Shown here: one piece after another, positions 1 through 8,612 of the stretch | How the letters are laid out: each line of letters starts with the position of its first letter | Position numbering within the stretch: the first letter of the stretch is position 1 | Assembly: GCA_034521225.1 (NCBI GenBank) | Contig: JAXHMR010000010.1 | Coordinates: forward strand, 1-64,000 | Length of the DNA: 64,000 nucleotides | Source of the DNA: Woeseia sp034521225 | Lineage (GTDB): Bacteria; Pseudomonadota; Gammaproteobacteria; Steroidobacterales; Woeseiaceae | Reading direction: 5' to 3' | The notes under the pieces: model-generated | Database searches by the model: none | Seen by the model: only the letters and a program-made list of their open reading frames with translations | What the model was told of the DNA's origin: nothing | Translations under genes and position numbers: made by a program

Positions 1-305
1 AGCAGTACCCGAAGTAGCTCAAGGCCAGTCAGCAGCCGGATACGACCGCGCGGCCGGTTGCCGGTACGTGTTTCAACGAGATCACGGACAGCTTCATCCG
101 TAGGGCACGGATTCAGGCCGACATGATCGCTGCGCCGAAACCGCGCGAGAGCCGCACGTTTGGCGGACGATAACCAGTAGCCGTCGAACAGTGTCGGCAA
201 CTCGGCAAGATCCACGCACATCAGGAAGATCCGGTACGTAAAACGATGCTGTACCGGCTCCTTGCGCGAATGCCTAACCCGCCCTTCGAAAATGCAACTG
301 TCCAC
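1..305 (-). CDS. DUF1365 family protein, N-terminal part (runs off window)
   Basis: The minus-strand frame opens at a GTG (303-305) and stays open to the window edge. It reads VDSCIFEGRVRHSRKEPVQH followed by FTYRIFLMCVDLAELP, the typical DUF1365 opening (a [YF]xGxVxHxR motif, then a HxFxYxxF/VDLxEL stretch). About 100 residues are present; the family is usually 240-270. DUF1365 proteins nearly always sit beside a FAD-dependent oxidoreductase and a CFA-like methyltransferase, as here. Their biochemical role is not settled. The start overlaps the reconstructed end of the oxidoreductase (stop near 274), suggesting translational coupling. The GTG start is inferred from homology and there is no strong ribosome binding site. 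Confidence 0.75.
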   Translation of the reverse strand, partial: MDSCIFEGRVRHSRKEPVQHRFTYRIFLMCVDLAELPTLFDGYWLSSAKRAALARFRRSDHVGLNPCPTDEAVRDLVETRTGNRPRGRIRLLTGLELLRVL

Positions 306-1529
306 GTTGCAGGGCTTCTTTAAACGCGGACGGCATTGATCGCGCCAGACGCCGTTCGCGGAGCTGTTGCGCCAATAGGCGCCGCAGAACAGGTGCCATT
401 ACCGCCTGGTCGACTGGCCGTGACGTGCCTGGGCGGTGATGACTTTGGTAAATACCGGGTGCTCGTACATAACACCATGAAGTATCCGGTCGGTGTTATG
501 GCGTCTGCGTTGTTCAGTGTGACGCAATATTGTTCGGCTGTATCCAGTCCCTGCAGGATGTTCATGTTGTAGGTCACGATTACTGATTTTCGCCGGTTTG
601 CAGGAATACGGTAATTCCATGCAGCCCAGGCACGCCGCCGCGACGGTAACAGCGAGCGGTCCGTATGCAGTACAGCTTCATTTTTCCCGTAGGGAATGGC
701 GCACTTGAGCATCGCGCTCTGCCGGCGTGAGATCGCGCAGGGCCAGCGACTGGTCATGGTGGCAGGCGATGAATACGCTGTCATACCGTTCCTCAGATGT
801 GCCCGGGCACGCAGGAGACACCGACCTCCGGCGTTTGCGTACCGACTGCACCGGGCAATTGAGACGTATGCGGTCTACATGGCCGGCAATGAGCTTGGCG
901 ACGCACTTCATGTCGCTGGACTACCCGGCGAGTTGGACGGCTGATTGAGTTGCAGCAGTCCGTGGTTCTGGAAAAAGCGCACGAGAAACTTGAGCGGCAT
1001 TTGCTGCACGATGCCCGGTTCGGAAGACCAGATGGCCGCTGCCATCGGTACCAGGTAATGCCCGGTAAACTCCGGCGAATACCGGTGCCGGTCGAGCCAC
1101 GCGCCGAGGCTCAGGTTCCCTTCGTTGCCGTGCAGTGCCGCTAATGCTTCACGATTGAAACGCAGAATGTCCCGAACCATGCGCCAGAACGAAGGTTTCA
1201 GCAGATTTCGGCGCTGCGCAAACAGTGTATTGAGCGATGCACCGTTGTACTCGAGCCCGTCTGCCTCGCTCTGGACGCTGAAACTCATGCAGCGCTGGCT
1301 GCCAGCGTTGGTTACCGCCCAGCAATCTGTTACCGTGATGTACGGGTCATTTAATACAATGAAACCGGTATCGATCGGGATCGTGCCGTTCGCAGTCGGC
1401 ACGTCAACTGTGTTTGTATGCCCGCCGGCGTAACCCTGCGACTCGTAAACGGTTATATCGTGACTGTCGCGCAACAGGCGTGCCGCCGTGTTGCCGGCAA
1501 TACCGCTGCCAATGATTGCGACTTTTCAT
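274..1529 (-). pseudogene. FAD-dependent oxidoreductase (amine-oxidase fold), multiply frameshifted
   Basis: The reconstructed protein of about 415 residues begins MKVAIIGSGIAGNTAARLL, a dinucleotide-binding GxGxxG motif, and continues YESQGYAGGHTNTVDV, as in NAD(P)/FAD proteins encoded next to DUF1365 and CFA synthases. Later blocks are recognisable in different frames: KNEAVLHTDRSLLP and RAWAAWNYR, VMYEHPVFTKVITAQ, and a likely C-terminus FKEALQRGQLHFRRAG. At least five frame changes are needed. The first is clear: four T at 1523-1526 (AAAA on the coding strand) where three restore MKVAIIG. The role is probably oxidation or desaturation of a lipid acyl chain with the neighbouring methyltransferase, inferred from context. 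Sequencing indels are likelier than real decay, but this is the most damaged gene in the window. Confidence 0.7.
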
Positions 1530-1569
1530 CCGCGGTTTCGCCAGCCGCTAAATGCGTGGATCTGCTTCA

Positions 1570-2105
1570 TCACTCCGGCACCTCGACGAGGTCCGCCGGG
1601 TCATAGCCGATGTCATCGACAAATTCGACGAGGCGCTCATACTTGGCATCCGGTATCTGCGGCTCACGCGCCATGATCCAGACATAGTCACGCTTGTTGC
1701 GTGCAATGACCGTGGTTGAGTAGTCGGGCGCCAGGTGAACGATCCGTAATCAGCCTTGATGGGCCAGATAAAAGCGATCCAGACAGCATTGGAAAGATCA
1801 TCGCCAACAAACCTATGTGGGTTAAATTCCTTCAGTTCCCCGTCGAATGAGCCCTTGCGAGAACGTGAACGTGGTCGCGATCGTACCGTCGTCGTCCAGC
1901 TCATAAGTTTCGACGGCGTTATAGGCGTCCTTTTTGAGAAACGTCGGAATACTCGCAATAACGTACCAGCGACCCGATGAAGCGCGGGATATCGACATGA
2001 TCGACTGCTCAAGTTCTTCAGGCGCCGAGCCTGCAGGCGCCGAAGGCGAACATCCCGGTGATCAGGGACAATGGCAGCGGAAACGGAAATCCTGGTCATG
2101 ATCAA
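1570..2105 (-). pseudogene. blc: Lipocalin family lipoprotein (Blc-like), frameshifted
   Basis: Joining frames gives a protein of about 175 residues. It has a signal peptide ending in a lipobox (MFAFGAC), then GRWYVIASIPTFLKKDAYNA (the lipocalin GxWY signature), VETYELDDDGTIATTFTF, SNAVWIAFIWPIKADY, and a C-terminal DYVWIMAREPQIPDAKYERL. These blocks match bacterial outer-membrane lipocalins that bind lysophospholipid or fatty acid. At least three frame changes are needed. The stop lies just upstream of the oxidoreductase start on the same strand, so it belongs to the lipid-modification operon. In other gammaproteobacteria a Blc-like lipocalin is a usual member of this cluster. Confidence 0.72.
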
Positions 2106-2108
2106 TAC

Positions 2109-2265
2109 TCAGAGATCGGAACGCGAGCCACGCCAGGCATAATCGCGTTGTGGCGGCGGCGGCACGGTCCCGGTCAGTCTCATAGCGAATCTTACGCCTG
2201 CTGGCTGACGGACTGGTGTGCCGGTAGACAAATGAGTATCAGCACAGCTGGAAGGAGGATCCGCA
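2109..2265 (-). CDS. Small exported ORF of unknown function, possibly truncated
   Basis: Directly downstream of the DUF1295 gene a frame opens with MRILLPAVLILICLPAHQSV, which looks like a cleavable signal peptide. It stops after 24 codons. A second frame could continue it for about 30 codons to a stop at 2109. I recognise no family. It occupies the only gap between the DUF1295 gene and the lipocalin, so it may be a small periplasmic protein or the remnant of a larger cluster gene. Frameshifts in the surrounding DNA make the boundaries uncertain. Confidence 0.3.
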
Positions 2266-2268
2266 TGT

Positions 2269-3063
2269 TCACGAATCCACTCCCTCTGCAGCCGCCTTCT
2301 TCGGCGGCCACGGAATAAAAGCGCTCGTGCGACGGATGTAATCGGCATAAGCAGGCCGGCGATCGCTGATCGTTTTCTCCAGCATCGCCACGCCGGACAC
2401 CTTGAGGAGCAGAAAAGTCATCAGCAATGGGGCGTATATTGTCCACCACCCGCCGCTGCCCGCGGCAAACAGCCAGAACGTCATCAATGCAGGCTTCACC
2501 GAAATAGTTCGGATGCCGCGTATCGCCAGAGCCCGTATTCTGAGAACGTCGCCGCGGCTGTCCCGGCGTTCCCTGAAACGATTGAGTTGCCAGTCGCCCA
2601 CCGCCTCGAAAAAGAATCCCGTCAGCCACAACAGCGTTGCAAGTACGGCAACCGGCACGGAAGGAGGTTCACCAGTAATGGCAGCATAAAGGGGCGAGGA
2701 AATAACCAGCGCCAGGACACCTTGAAGCAGGAAAACAATATAAAAGCTCTTGATGCGAAAATTGGGTTCGTTGTTGGCGCGAATTTTCTGGTAACGGTGA
2801 TCTTCGGGTTCGCCATGATTGCGCCATGTGATGTAGATCGACAGGCGCAGGGCCCAGATCGCCGTTAATGTCAGCACCAGCATGCCGTGAAACCCGGGCG
2901 CCTCGACGGAGGCCGCATAAACAATCGCCGCTGCCAGGAAAAACAGTGACCAGAGACTGTCGACAATACTGACGTCGTTCAGGCGCAGGCTCAGCAACCA
3001 CGCTGCAACACAGATTGCTGTGATGACGAGCAGTGCCTGTCCGAATGTAGCCACCATTTCCAT
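2269..3063 (-). CDS. DUF1295 / steroid 5-alpha-reductase-like membrane protein
   Basis: This 264-residue multi-spanning protein has NDVSIVDSLWS, a GDWQLNRFRERR segment, GGWWTIYAPLLMTFLLLKVS, and the C-terminal EKTISDRRPAYADYIRRTSA ending in FIPWPP. This is the DUF1295 signature, in the same fold superfamily as steroid 5-alpha reductases and isoprenylcysteine methyltransferases. The conserved TRHPNYFGEA block is present only in another frame at about 2460-2540, so compensating indels scramble some 25 residues while leaving the frame open. The start overlaps the stop of the upstream DUF2878 gene (TGATG), indicating coupling. The family has several TM helices and probably acts on membrane lipid. 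The substrate is not known from sequence. Confidence 0.8.
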   Translation of the reverse strand: MEMVATFGQALLVITAICVAAWLLSLRLNDVSIVDSLWSLFFLAAAIVYAASVEAPGFHGMLVLTLTAIWALRLSIYITWRNHGEPEDHRYQKIRANNEPNFRIKSFYIVFLLQGVLALVISSPLYAAITGEPPSVPVAVLATLLWLTGFFFEAVGDWQLNRFRERRDSRGDVLRIRALAIRGIRTISVKPALMTFWLFAAGSGGWWTIYAPLLMTFLLLKVSGVAMLEKTISDRRPAYADYIRRTSAFIPWPPKKAAAEGVDS

Positions 3064-3618
3064 CAGTCCAGTATCCAGCCCTGACGTGCATCATCGTGAA
3101 CGGTGACGCCATTGAAACGGGTGGCAAGCAGCAGCAACAGCGGCATCATCGCACCCCAGCCGACAGCCAGTGCCAGCAGCGCCTCCTGCATTTCCACGAG
3201 CTGGATCCCACCGAGTTTCTCGCCGGTGAAGTAAGCTAACGGGCCGCCGGCTACGCCGAACAGGACGGCGAGCGCGGGCCGGCCCTTGAGCCATTCGCAG
3301 ATAGACCCGCAGTTTAGCGTCGTCGCAAACAGCATCCACATCGCAACGATCCAGTAAGGTGCCGCGCCCTGGAAAACCATGCCGGACGGATAGGCAACCC
3401 AGCCCATGCTGACCAGGATGCTGTCCCAGAGACCACCGATGACACCGCACACAATTACGAGCGCCAGTTCCGGTCCGGCGCGGCGCACCGTTGCGAGATG
3501 AACCAGGACCACGACGGCCATGACGAGCGCGCCGAGCCGCGGCTGGTTTCCAGTCCGGCGCCAGAACCGCCGAGAACCAGCCGATCTGGAATGCAACAAA
3601 GTTGAGCACCAAAGCCAT
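3063..3618 (-). pseudogene. DUF2878 family membrane protein (N-terminal frameshift)
   Basis: The natural start appears to be ATG at 3618 (MALVLNFVAFQIGWFSAVL). After about 20 codons the frame must change near 3560 to join a frame open to 3063 that contains VCGVIGGLWDSILVSMGWVA, YPSGMVFQGAAPYWIVAMWM and GPLAYFTGEKLGG. The protein of about 180 residues is highly hydrophobic with five or six predicted TM segments. DUF2878 proteins are found almost only in clusters with CFA-like methyltransferases. The specific role is unknown. The stop overlaps the start of the DUF1295 gene. Confidence 0.75.
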
Positions 3619-3637
3619 CGTGTCGTTCCCTGATCCG

Positions 3638-4730
3638 CTATTTCGCGTCATGCCGACGACCAAACCGATAGCGGCGTCCGCACGTACGACTCCTCGCCGT
3701 TAACGGTAGGCGAACAGTTCGGCGCATGCCATGAAAAATATCCGCCAGCGTTGCCACCAGATTTGCGCATTGCCGGCACCGTAGGTATCACGAAGAATCG
3801 GCATGATCTGGTCCCGGCGCTCATCCATGCGCTCAAGCCATTCGTCGCCGGTTTCGGCGCTGCACCACTCGAGCGCCGACGCTTCCTCTACTGCGCTAGG
3901 TGCTTCTGGAAAAGAAGCGGCAGATCGCTGGACGGCATGATGCCGCCGGAGAAAAAGTGGCGGCTCATCCAGTCGTTGGGTCCTTTGTCGACAAACTCAT
4001 ACGGCGTCGAACGGTGGCTGAATATGTGCATGAAGAAGAAGCCTTCCGCCGTCAGCCAGGACGCGACACGGGCGAACAGGAGTTCGTAGTTACGCATGTG
4101 CTCGAACATTTCGATGGACACGATACGATCAAAGCGCTCCACCGGATCGAAGTCATTCATGTCCTGGACCAGGACCTTGAGGTTGGTCAGGCCGCGGCGC
4201 GAAGCCTCGGCCACGATGTGGTCGTGCTGGGACTGCGAATTGGAGACCGCCGTGACGTGACTGCCGGGGTAGCGGCGCGCGATCCACAGGCTCATTGAAC
4301 CCCACCCGCAACCGAGGTCGAGGACTTTCTGACCGTCTTCAAGTGCAGCACGCTCGGCGGTAATGCGCAGCGCTTCTGCCTCGGCTTCGGTCAGTTTTTC
4401 GCAACCATCGGGCCAGAAGCAGCAGCTGTACTTGCGATGATCGCCCAGGACCTCGGCAAAGAATGCCGCCGGCACCTCGTAATGCTGCTCATTGGCCAGT
4501 TCCGGTACCAGCGCAATCGGGGACTGCTTCATCATTTCGACAAAGCCCGACAATGCCGCCGATGACATCTCACAGTCATCGGCATGTATATCGACCAACC
4601 GTTGTTTTAACAGGCGACGAATGCCATGTCGGATTACTGCATCCGGCACCAGTCCCTGCTCAGTCCAGTCGACTGCACGGTTGGCAGCTACCTGCATTGT
4701 CATTTTCAAGCCTTCGGAAAACCGTTTCAT
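3638..4730 (-). pseudogene. Cyclopropane-fatty-acyl-phospholipid synthase family methyltransferase, frameshifted near 3' end
   Basis: The first 280 residues are open and contain KVLDLGCGWGSMSLWIARRY (SAM-binding motif I), HVTAVSNSQSQHDHI, and FDRIVSIEMFEHMRNY, typical of the CFA/mycolic-acid methyltransferase family. The usual C-terminus continues in another frame: WLERMDERRDQIMPILRDTY, GAGNAQIWWQRWRIFFMACA, ELFAYR. There are at least two frame changes, near 3890 and 3700. The enzyme transfers a methylene or methyl group from SAM to unsaturated acyl chains of phospholipids. As first gene of an operon with a FAD oxidoreductase, DUF1365, DUF2878, DUF1295 and a lipocalin, it is more likely a specialised methylase (for example furan- or methylated-fatty-acid synthesis) than housekeeping Cfa. 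That is inference from context. Confidence 0.8.
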
Positions 4731-4953
4731 GTTTTAGAGAAGACAATGTAGAGAGCACGCCCGACCTTGGCAATACGCACCCACTGGATCGTTACAATCC
4801 ATTACATTTGCTCGAGTGCAGCTGTCGCGGATGCCGCCTTCGGTATATCAATGGATGAAACACTGCCTTGCCATTTGCGGGTGACGGCATCATGATCTTT
4901 TCATTAAATAAGGGGCAGGTCACCGTCCCAATAACAAACCAATCGGTGTATCA
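4731..4953. other. Divergent intergenic region
   Basis: This 223-bp spacer lies between the lipid-modification operon (leftward) and the S9 peptidase gene (rightward) and should hold both promoters. I see no gene, no strong repeat and no convincing -35/-10 pair on either strand. Confidence 0.5.
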
Positions 4954-6991
4954 ATGACTCGAAAATTCCCTGCGATCTTTCTGCTGACCCTGGTCCTGGC
5001 CGGCACGGCCCTGCTTGGGGACCAGGCGGCCGCCGACGCCCGCCTTCTGACCGTCAACGACCTGATGGCGATGAAGTCCGTTTCGGAACCGCGCCTGAGC
5101 CCGGACGGCAACTGGGTTGCCTACACCGTGGAATCCACGTATGCCGAGGATGACGAGTCACGCACCGCGATATTCATGCATTCGACCCGGGATAACGCCG
5201 TCGTGCAAATGACGAGCCTCGATGAGTCCGCGTACGGTCCGCGCTGGAGCCCCGATGGCCGTTACCTCGCCTTCCTGTCAGCCCGGGGCGAAGAGGAAGA
5301 TGCGGCCAAAACCCAGGTCTGGACGCTGGATCTCCGCGGCGGCGAGGCGCAGCAATATACGGATGTGCCGCAGGGTGTCAGCGACTACCGGTGGTCGCCG
5401 GATGGCGCGCGCATGCTGCTGATGATCAAGGACCAGAGCGCGGAGGAGCGGGCGAAGCTCAAGGCCGAGGAAGCTGGTGAAGAACCGCAGCCGGTGCCGT
5501 GGGTGATCGACAGGCTGCAGTTCAAGGAAGACGGTACGACCTACCTGGATCGCAGCCGCACGCACCTGTACACCGTATCGGAGCCCATGGGCGAGCCCCG
5601 CCAACTGACGGACGGCGACTTCGATGACGCAGAGCCTGCGTTTAGCCCCGACGGTAAGCACATTGCCTTTGTCAGCAACCGGACCGAAGAGCCGGATGCC
5701 AACCAGAATACTGACATCTGGGTCGTCGCGGTGGACGGCGGCGCCGGCATCCCGGAACCGCGACGCGTTACGACAAACCCTGGCTCTGACTACTCGCCAG
5801 CATGGAGCAACGACGGCGCGTACCTGGCCTATGTCACGTCAGTGGAACCGGACCTGATCTGGTACGCGACAAATCACCTGGCCATCGTGCCGGCCAGCGG
5901 CGACGCGCCGCGCATCCTGACCGATACGCTTGACAGGAATGTCGCCTCGCCCGGTTTCTCCCCGGATGACAGCCGTATTTTCTTCCTGCTCGAAGACAGC
6001 GCGGAGCGCCATCTGGCCGCCTACGACCGGGATGACGGTGCCATAGACCGGCCTGTTCACGGCGGACTGAGTGCCGGCAGCTACGACCTGCATCCATCCG
6101 GCGACATCGCAATTCTGATCAGCACGCCGCATCTGCCGCGGGAGGTGTTCCTGCTGAGGGACGATGAACCTGAAGCAACTGACCGCAACCAACGCCGAGG
6201 TGCTTGACGGGCTTGAGCTAGGCGAAGTCCGCAACGTGACGTTCCCGAGCGAGGACGGCACCGAAATCGAGGGCTTTATCACGACACCGCCCGGCTATTC
6301 CTCCAACCGGCGATACCCGACACTGCTCCGCATCCATGGCGGACCCGTATCGCAATACGACTTTTCATTCAGCGCCGAGGCGCAATTATTCGCCGCGCAC
6401 GGCTATGTGGTCGTCATGACGAACCCGCGCGGATCCAGTGGCTACGGCCAGGATTTCTCTGCTGCCTTGTTCGGCGAATGGGGCGTCAAGGATTTCGAGG
6501 ATGTCATGGCCGGCGTCGACTACGCCATCGAAGAAGGCTATGCCGATCCTGACCGGCTGGGTGTTGGTGGTTGGTCTTACGGCGGCATCCTGACAAATTA
6601 CGTCATTACGAAATCGGATCGTTTCGAAGGCGCTATCACCGGCGCCAGCGAAGTCCTGTATACCTCCAACTACGGACACGACCACTACCAGTATCACTGG
6701 GAAAAGGAACTGGGCCTGCCGTGGGAAAACCAGGAAGCCTGGGACGCGATATCGCCGTTCTACAGTGTCGGCAACGTCACGACGCCGACGTTGATCATGG
6801 GCGGCAAGGAAGACTGGAACGTCCCGATCAACAACTCCGAGCAGCTTTACCAGGCCCTGAAACGGCGCGGCATAGACACGCAGCTGGTCGTCTACCCCGG
6901 TGAGTCGCATGGCATCTCGCGGCCGAGTTTTATCCGCGACCGTTATGAGCGTTACCTCGACTGGTACGACACGCGGGTGCGTGGTCAATAG
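4954..6991 (+). pseudogene. Exported S9 family peptidase (acylaminoacyl-peptidase-like), one frameshift
   Basis: Two overlapping frames (4954-6207 and 6164-6991) make one protein of about 679 residues. It starts with a signal peptide (MTRKFPAIFLLTLVLAGTAL then AAADA). Beta-propeller repeats with WSPDG/FSPDG motifs follow (residues about 40-380), then an alpha/beta-hydrolase domain. The nucleophile elbow is GGWSYGGILTNY, the acid GGKEDWNVP, and the histidine PGESHGISRP. The two halves meet at about 6160-6175, where one missing base separates VFLLRD from NLKQLT. The family cleaves short peptides from blocked or free N-termini in the periplasm. It stands alone, divergent from the lipid operon, with tRNA-Arg downstream. 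Confidence 0.85.
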
Positions 6992-7065
6992 ACTGCCCAC
7001 GTAAGCAGCGGGCTCTGGGTAGCACCGGCATTTCCTGCGGGGCGTCCGTTTTACCGCGCAGACTC

Positions 7066-7160
7066 CTTGCACCTGTCGAACCTGGCCAGCGTTTGCTCGC
7101 CGAGTGCCCGCTTCAAGGGTTCGAGTCCCGCCTCGAAGTGCTTCCAGTGACGGGGGTTCC
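7066..7160 (-). pseudogene. Possible C-terminal remnant of a TPR-type sulfotransferase
   Basis: A minus-strand stretch reads RHWKHFEAGLEPLKRALGEQ and ends at a stop near 7054. It resembles the final segment of TPR-sulfotransferases (WxxYExxLxPLxxxL), such as RWRRYETQLQPLAERLEAAG in the nearby gene ending at 10484. Nothing upstream extends it: the DNA goes into a REP-like repeat (7164-7201) and then tRNA-Arg. It may be a deletion remnant beside a tRNA. The match is short, so confidence is low. Confidence 0.25.
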
Positions 7161-7163
7161 GCC

Positions 7164-7201
7164 CGTCATCGCGAGCCGCACAGCGGCGTGGCGATCTCGA
7201 G
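7164..7201. repeat. REP-like unit, locus 1
   Basis: A single copy of the dispersed unit that begins CGTCATCGCGAGC and ends GGCGTGGCGATCTCG, located between the S9 peptidase and tRNA-Arg. The same core recurs at six other intergenic loci in the window. Confidence 0.8.
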
Positions 7202-7296
7202 ATGGTGAACGCGATGATCATCGCCGCTCCGGCAGGAAAAACAACTGACCGGAGACACGTCGCCGCGCGGCCGGGCAGGCGCGGGGTCGATGGAAA

Positions 7297-7373
7297 TGGC
7301 GCCCCGACCATGATTCGAACATGGGACCCCCAGATTAGGAATCTGGTGCTCTATCCTGCTGAGCTACCGGGGC
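7297..7373 (-). tRNA. tRNA-Arg (anticodon CCT)
   Basis: The minus strand folds into a full cloverleaf: acceptor GCCCCGG pairing with TCGGGGC, D-stem GCTC, anticodon stem CCAGA/TCTGG around loop TTCCTAA (anticodon CCT, reading AGG), and T-arm CCATG-TTCGAAT-CATGG. The 3' CCA is encoded at 7297-7299. The length of 77 nt is normal. Confidence 0.95.
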
Positions 7374-7409
7374 GGCGTCAGTGCGCCGGCATTCCAGCAG
7401 ACTACGCCG

Positions 7410-8612
7410 TCAGGCTCTGCCCGCGGCCAGCCGGTCGTGCTTGATGGCCGGGATGACGCTGGCGATGAGGGCGATGATCAGGGCAAAGACCGCGATGTTG
7501 ATCAGGCGTGCGTAGTTGTCGTCGCCGAGCAGCAGGCCGGCCGCGAACGGCCCGGTTGCCAACCCCATTTTCGAGGCAAAACCGCCGAGAGCCGCCATCT
7601 GCCCTGCCTTGTCGAATTCGGCGGTCAGGCCGAGCAGGTACGGCATCGTAAATGCCCAGGTGATGCCGACGGCGCAGTTGGCTACCAGGAAGATCATTGC
7701 GTTGTCACTGAAATGCAGCGCCCAGTTGGCAATGGCGGTCACGATCATTGCCATCACCAGCGGCCGCATGCGGCCGAATTTGGTGTAAATGCCAATGACA
7801 ATGATCGGCCCGATGATGCCGATCCAGCCGGAGGCAGCGAGCGTCGTCGTGATGTAGGACAGCTCGAGTCCCGACGTGCGGCCGAGTCCGATGATGAAGG
7901 CGAACAAGCCCATGTTCGCGGCCTGGAACAGGAAGATCGACAGCAGCACTAGCGCGAGCGGGAAGATCGCGATTGGCTCACGTGCCGTGACAGGCCCGGT
8001 TTCCGTTTGTACCGCATAGCCCGGCAGGAACGGCAGCATGATGGCGGTGATGACGCTGAAGGCAATCAGCGACAGGAACAGTACGTCGGTGCCAAAGAAT
8101 GGCACGAGTCGCGGCAGGAACAGGTTACCGAGGCCGCCGAGGCCGAACTGGACGACGAGCAGCACGCCGAACGTGCGATCCGGGTTGCTCGTGCGAGCGA
8201 TGACGGAAAAGCCAACGCCGACCAATGCGCCACCAACAATGCCGTGCACCAGCCGGAATGCCGTCATCGCACCCGGGAGCGTGATCCACATTGAAAGCAA
8301 GTCCATCAATATCAGTACGCCGAGCAATACGCAGGCCGTGGGCCGCCAGACCACGCGACGAATCAGGAAGACAATCAGCAATGCGCCCGCCGCGGCGCCG
8401 TAGATATTGGCCGAGCCAACAAATCCAGCCTGCCGCGTTGTGAAGCCGAGTCCCTCGACAAGGCCGTCGACTATGGCCGGCATGATATTGACGTAGAACA
8501 GGCCCGCCGTGGCCAGGAACGCGAGAAAAATGCGGGCGGCGAAGCCGTCGGCCGAGACGCGCCGCGACGGCTCGACGCGCAGGATCGCGTCTGCCTGTTC
8601 ATCAATTTTCAT
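7410..8612 (-). CDS. MFS transporter
   Basis: An intact protein of about 400 residues with roughly twelve TM helices. Examples are FLAFLATAGLFYVNIMPAIV, GSANIYGAAAGALLIVFLI and the second-half ISVLL-rich helices. It matches the major facilitator superfamily in length and layout (two six-helix bundles split by a loop near TETGPVTAREPI). I chose ATG 8612 (MKIDEQADAIL) over the longer open frame because residues before it are low-quality and overlap the upstream gene. The ATG overlaps the stop of the serine hydrolase (ATGA), so the two are probably translated together. The substrate cannot be told. A linked sulfotransferase and a beta-lactamase-like hydrolase hint at export or uptake of a peptide or sulfated metabolite, which is inference. 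Confidence 0.8.
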   Translation of the reverse strand: MKIDEQADAILRVEPSRRVSADGFAARIFLAFLATAGLFYVNIMPAIVDGLVEGLGFTTRQAGFVGSANIYGAAAGALLIVFLIRRVVWRPTACVLLGVLILMDLLSMWITLPGAMTAFRLVHGIVGGALVGVGFSVIARTSNPDRTFGVLLVVQFGLGGLGNLFLPRLVPFFGTDVLFLSLIAFSVITAIMLPFLPGYAVQTETGPVTAREPIAIFPLALVLLSIFLFQAANMGLFAFIIGLGRTSGLELSYITTTLAASGWIGIIGPIIVIGIYTKFGRMRPLVMAMIVTAIANWALHFSDNAMIFLVANCAVGITWAFTMPYLLGLTAEFDKAGQMAALGGFASKMGLATGPFAAGLLLGDDNYARLINIAVFALIIALIASVIPAIKHDRLAAGRA

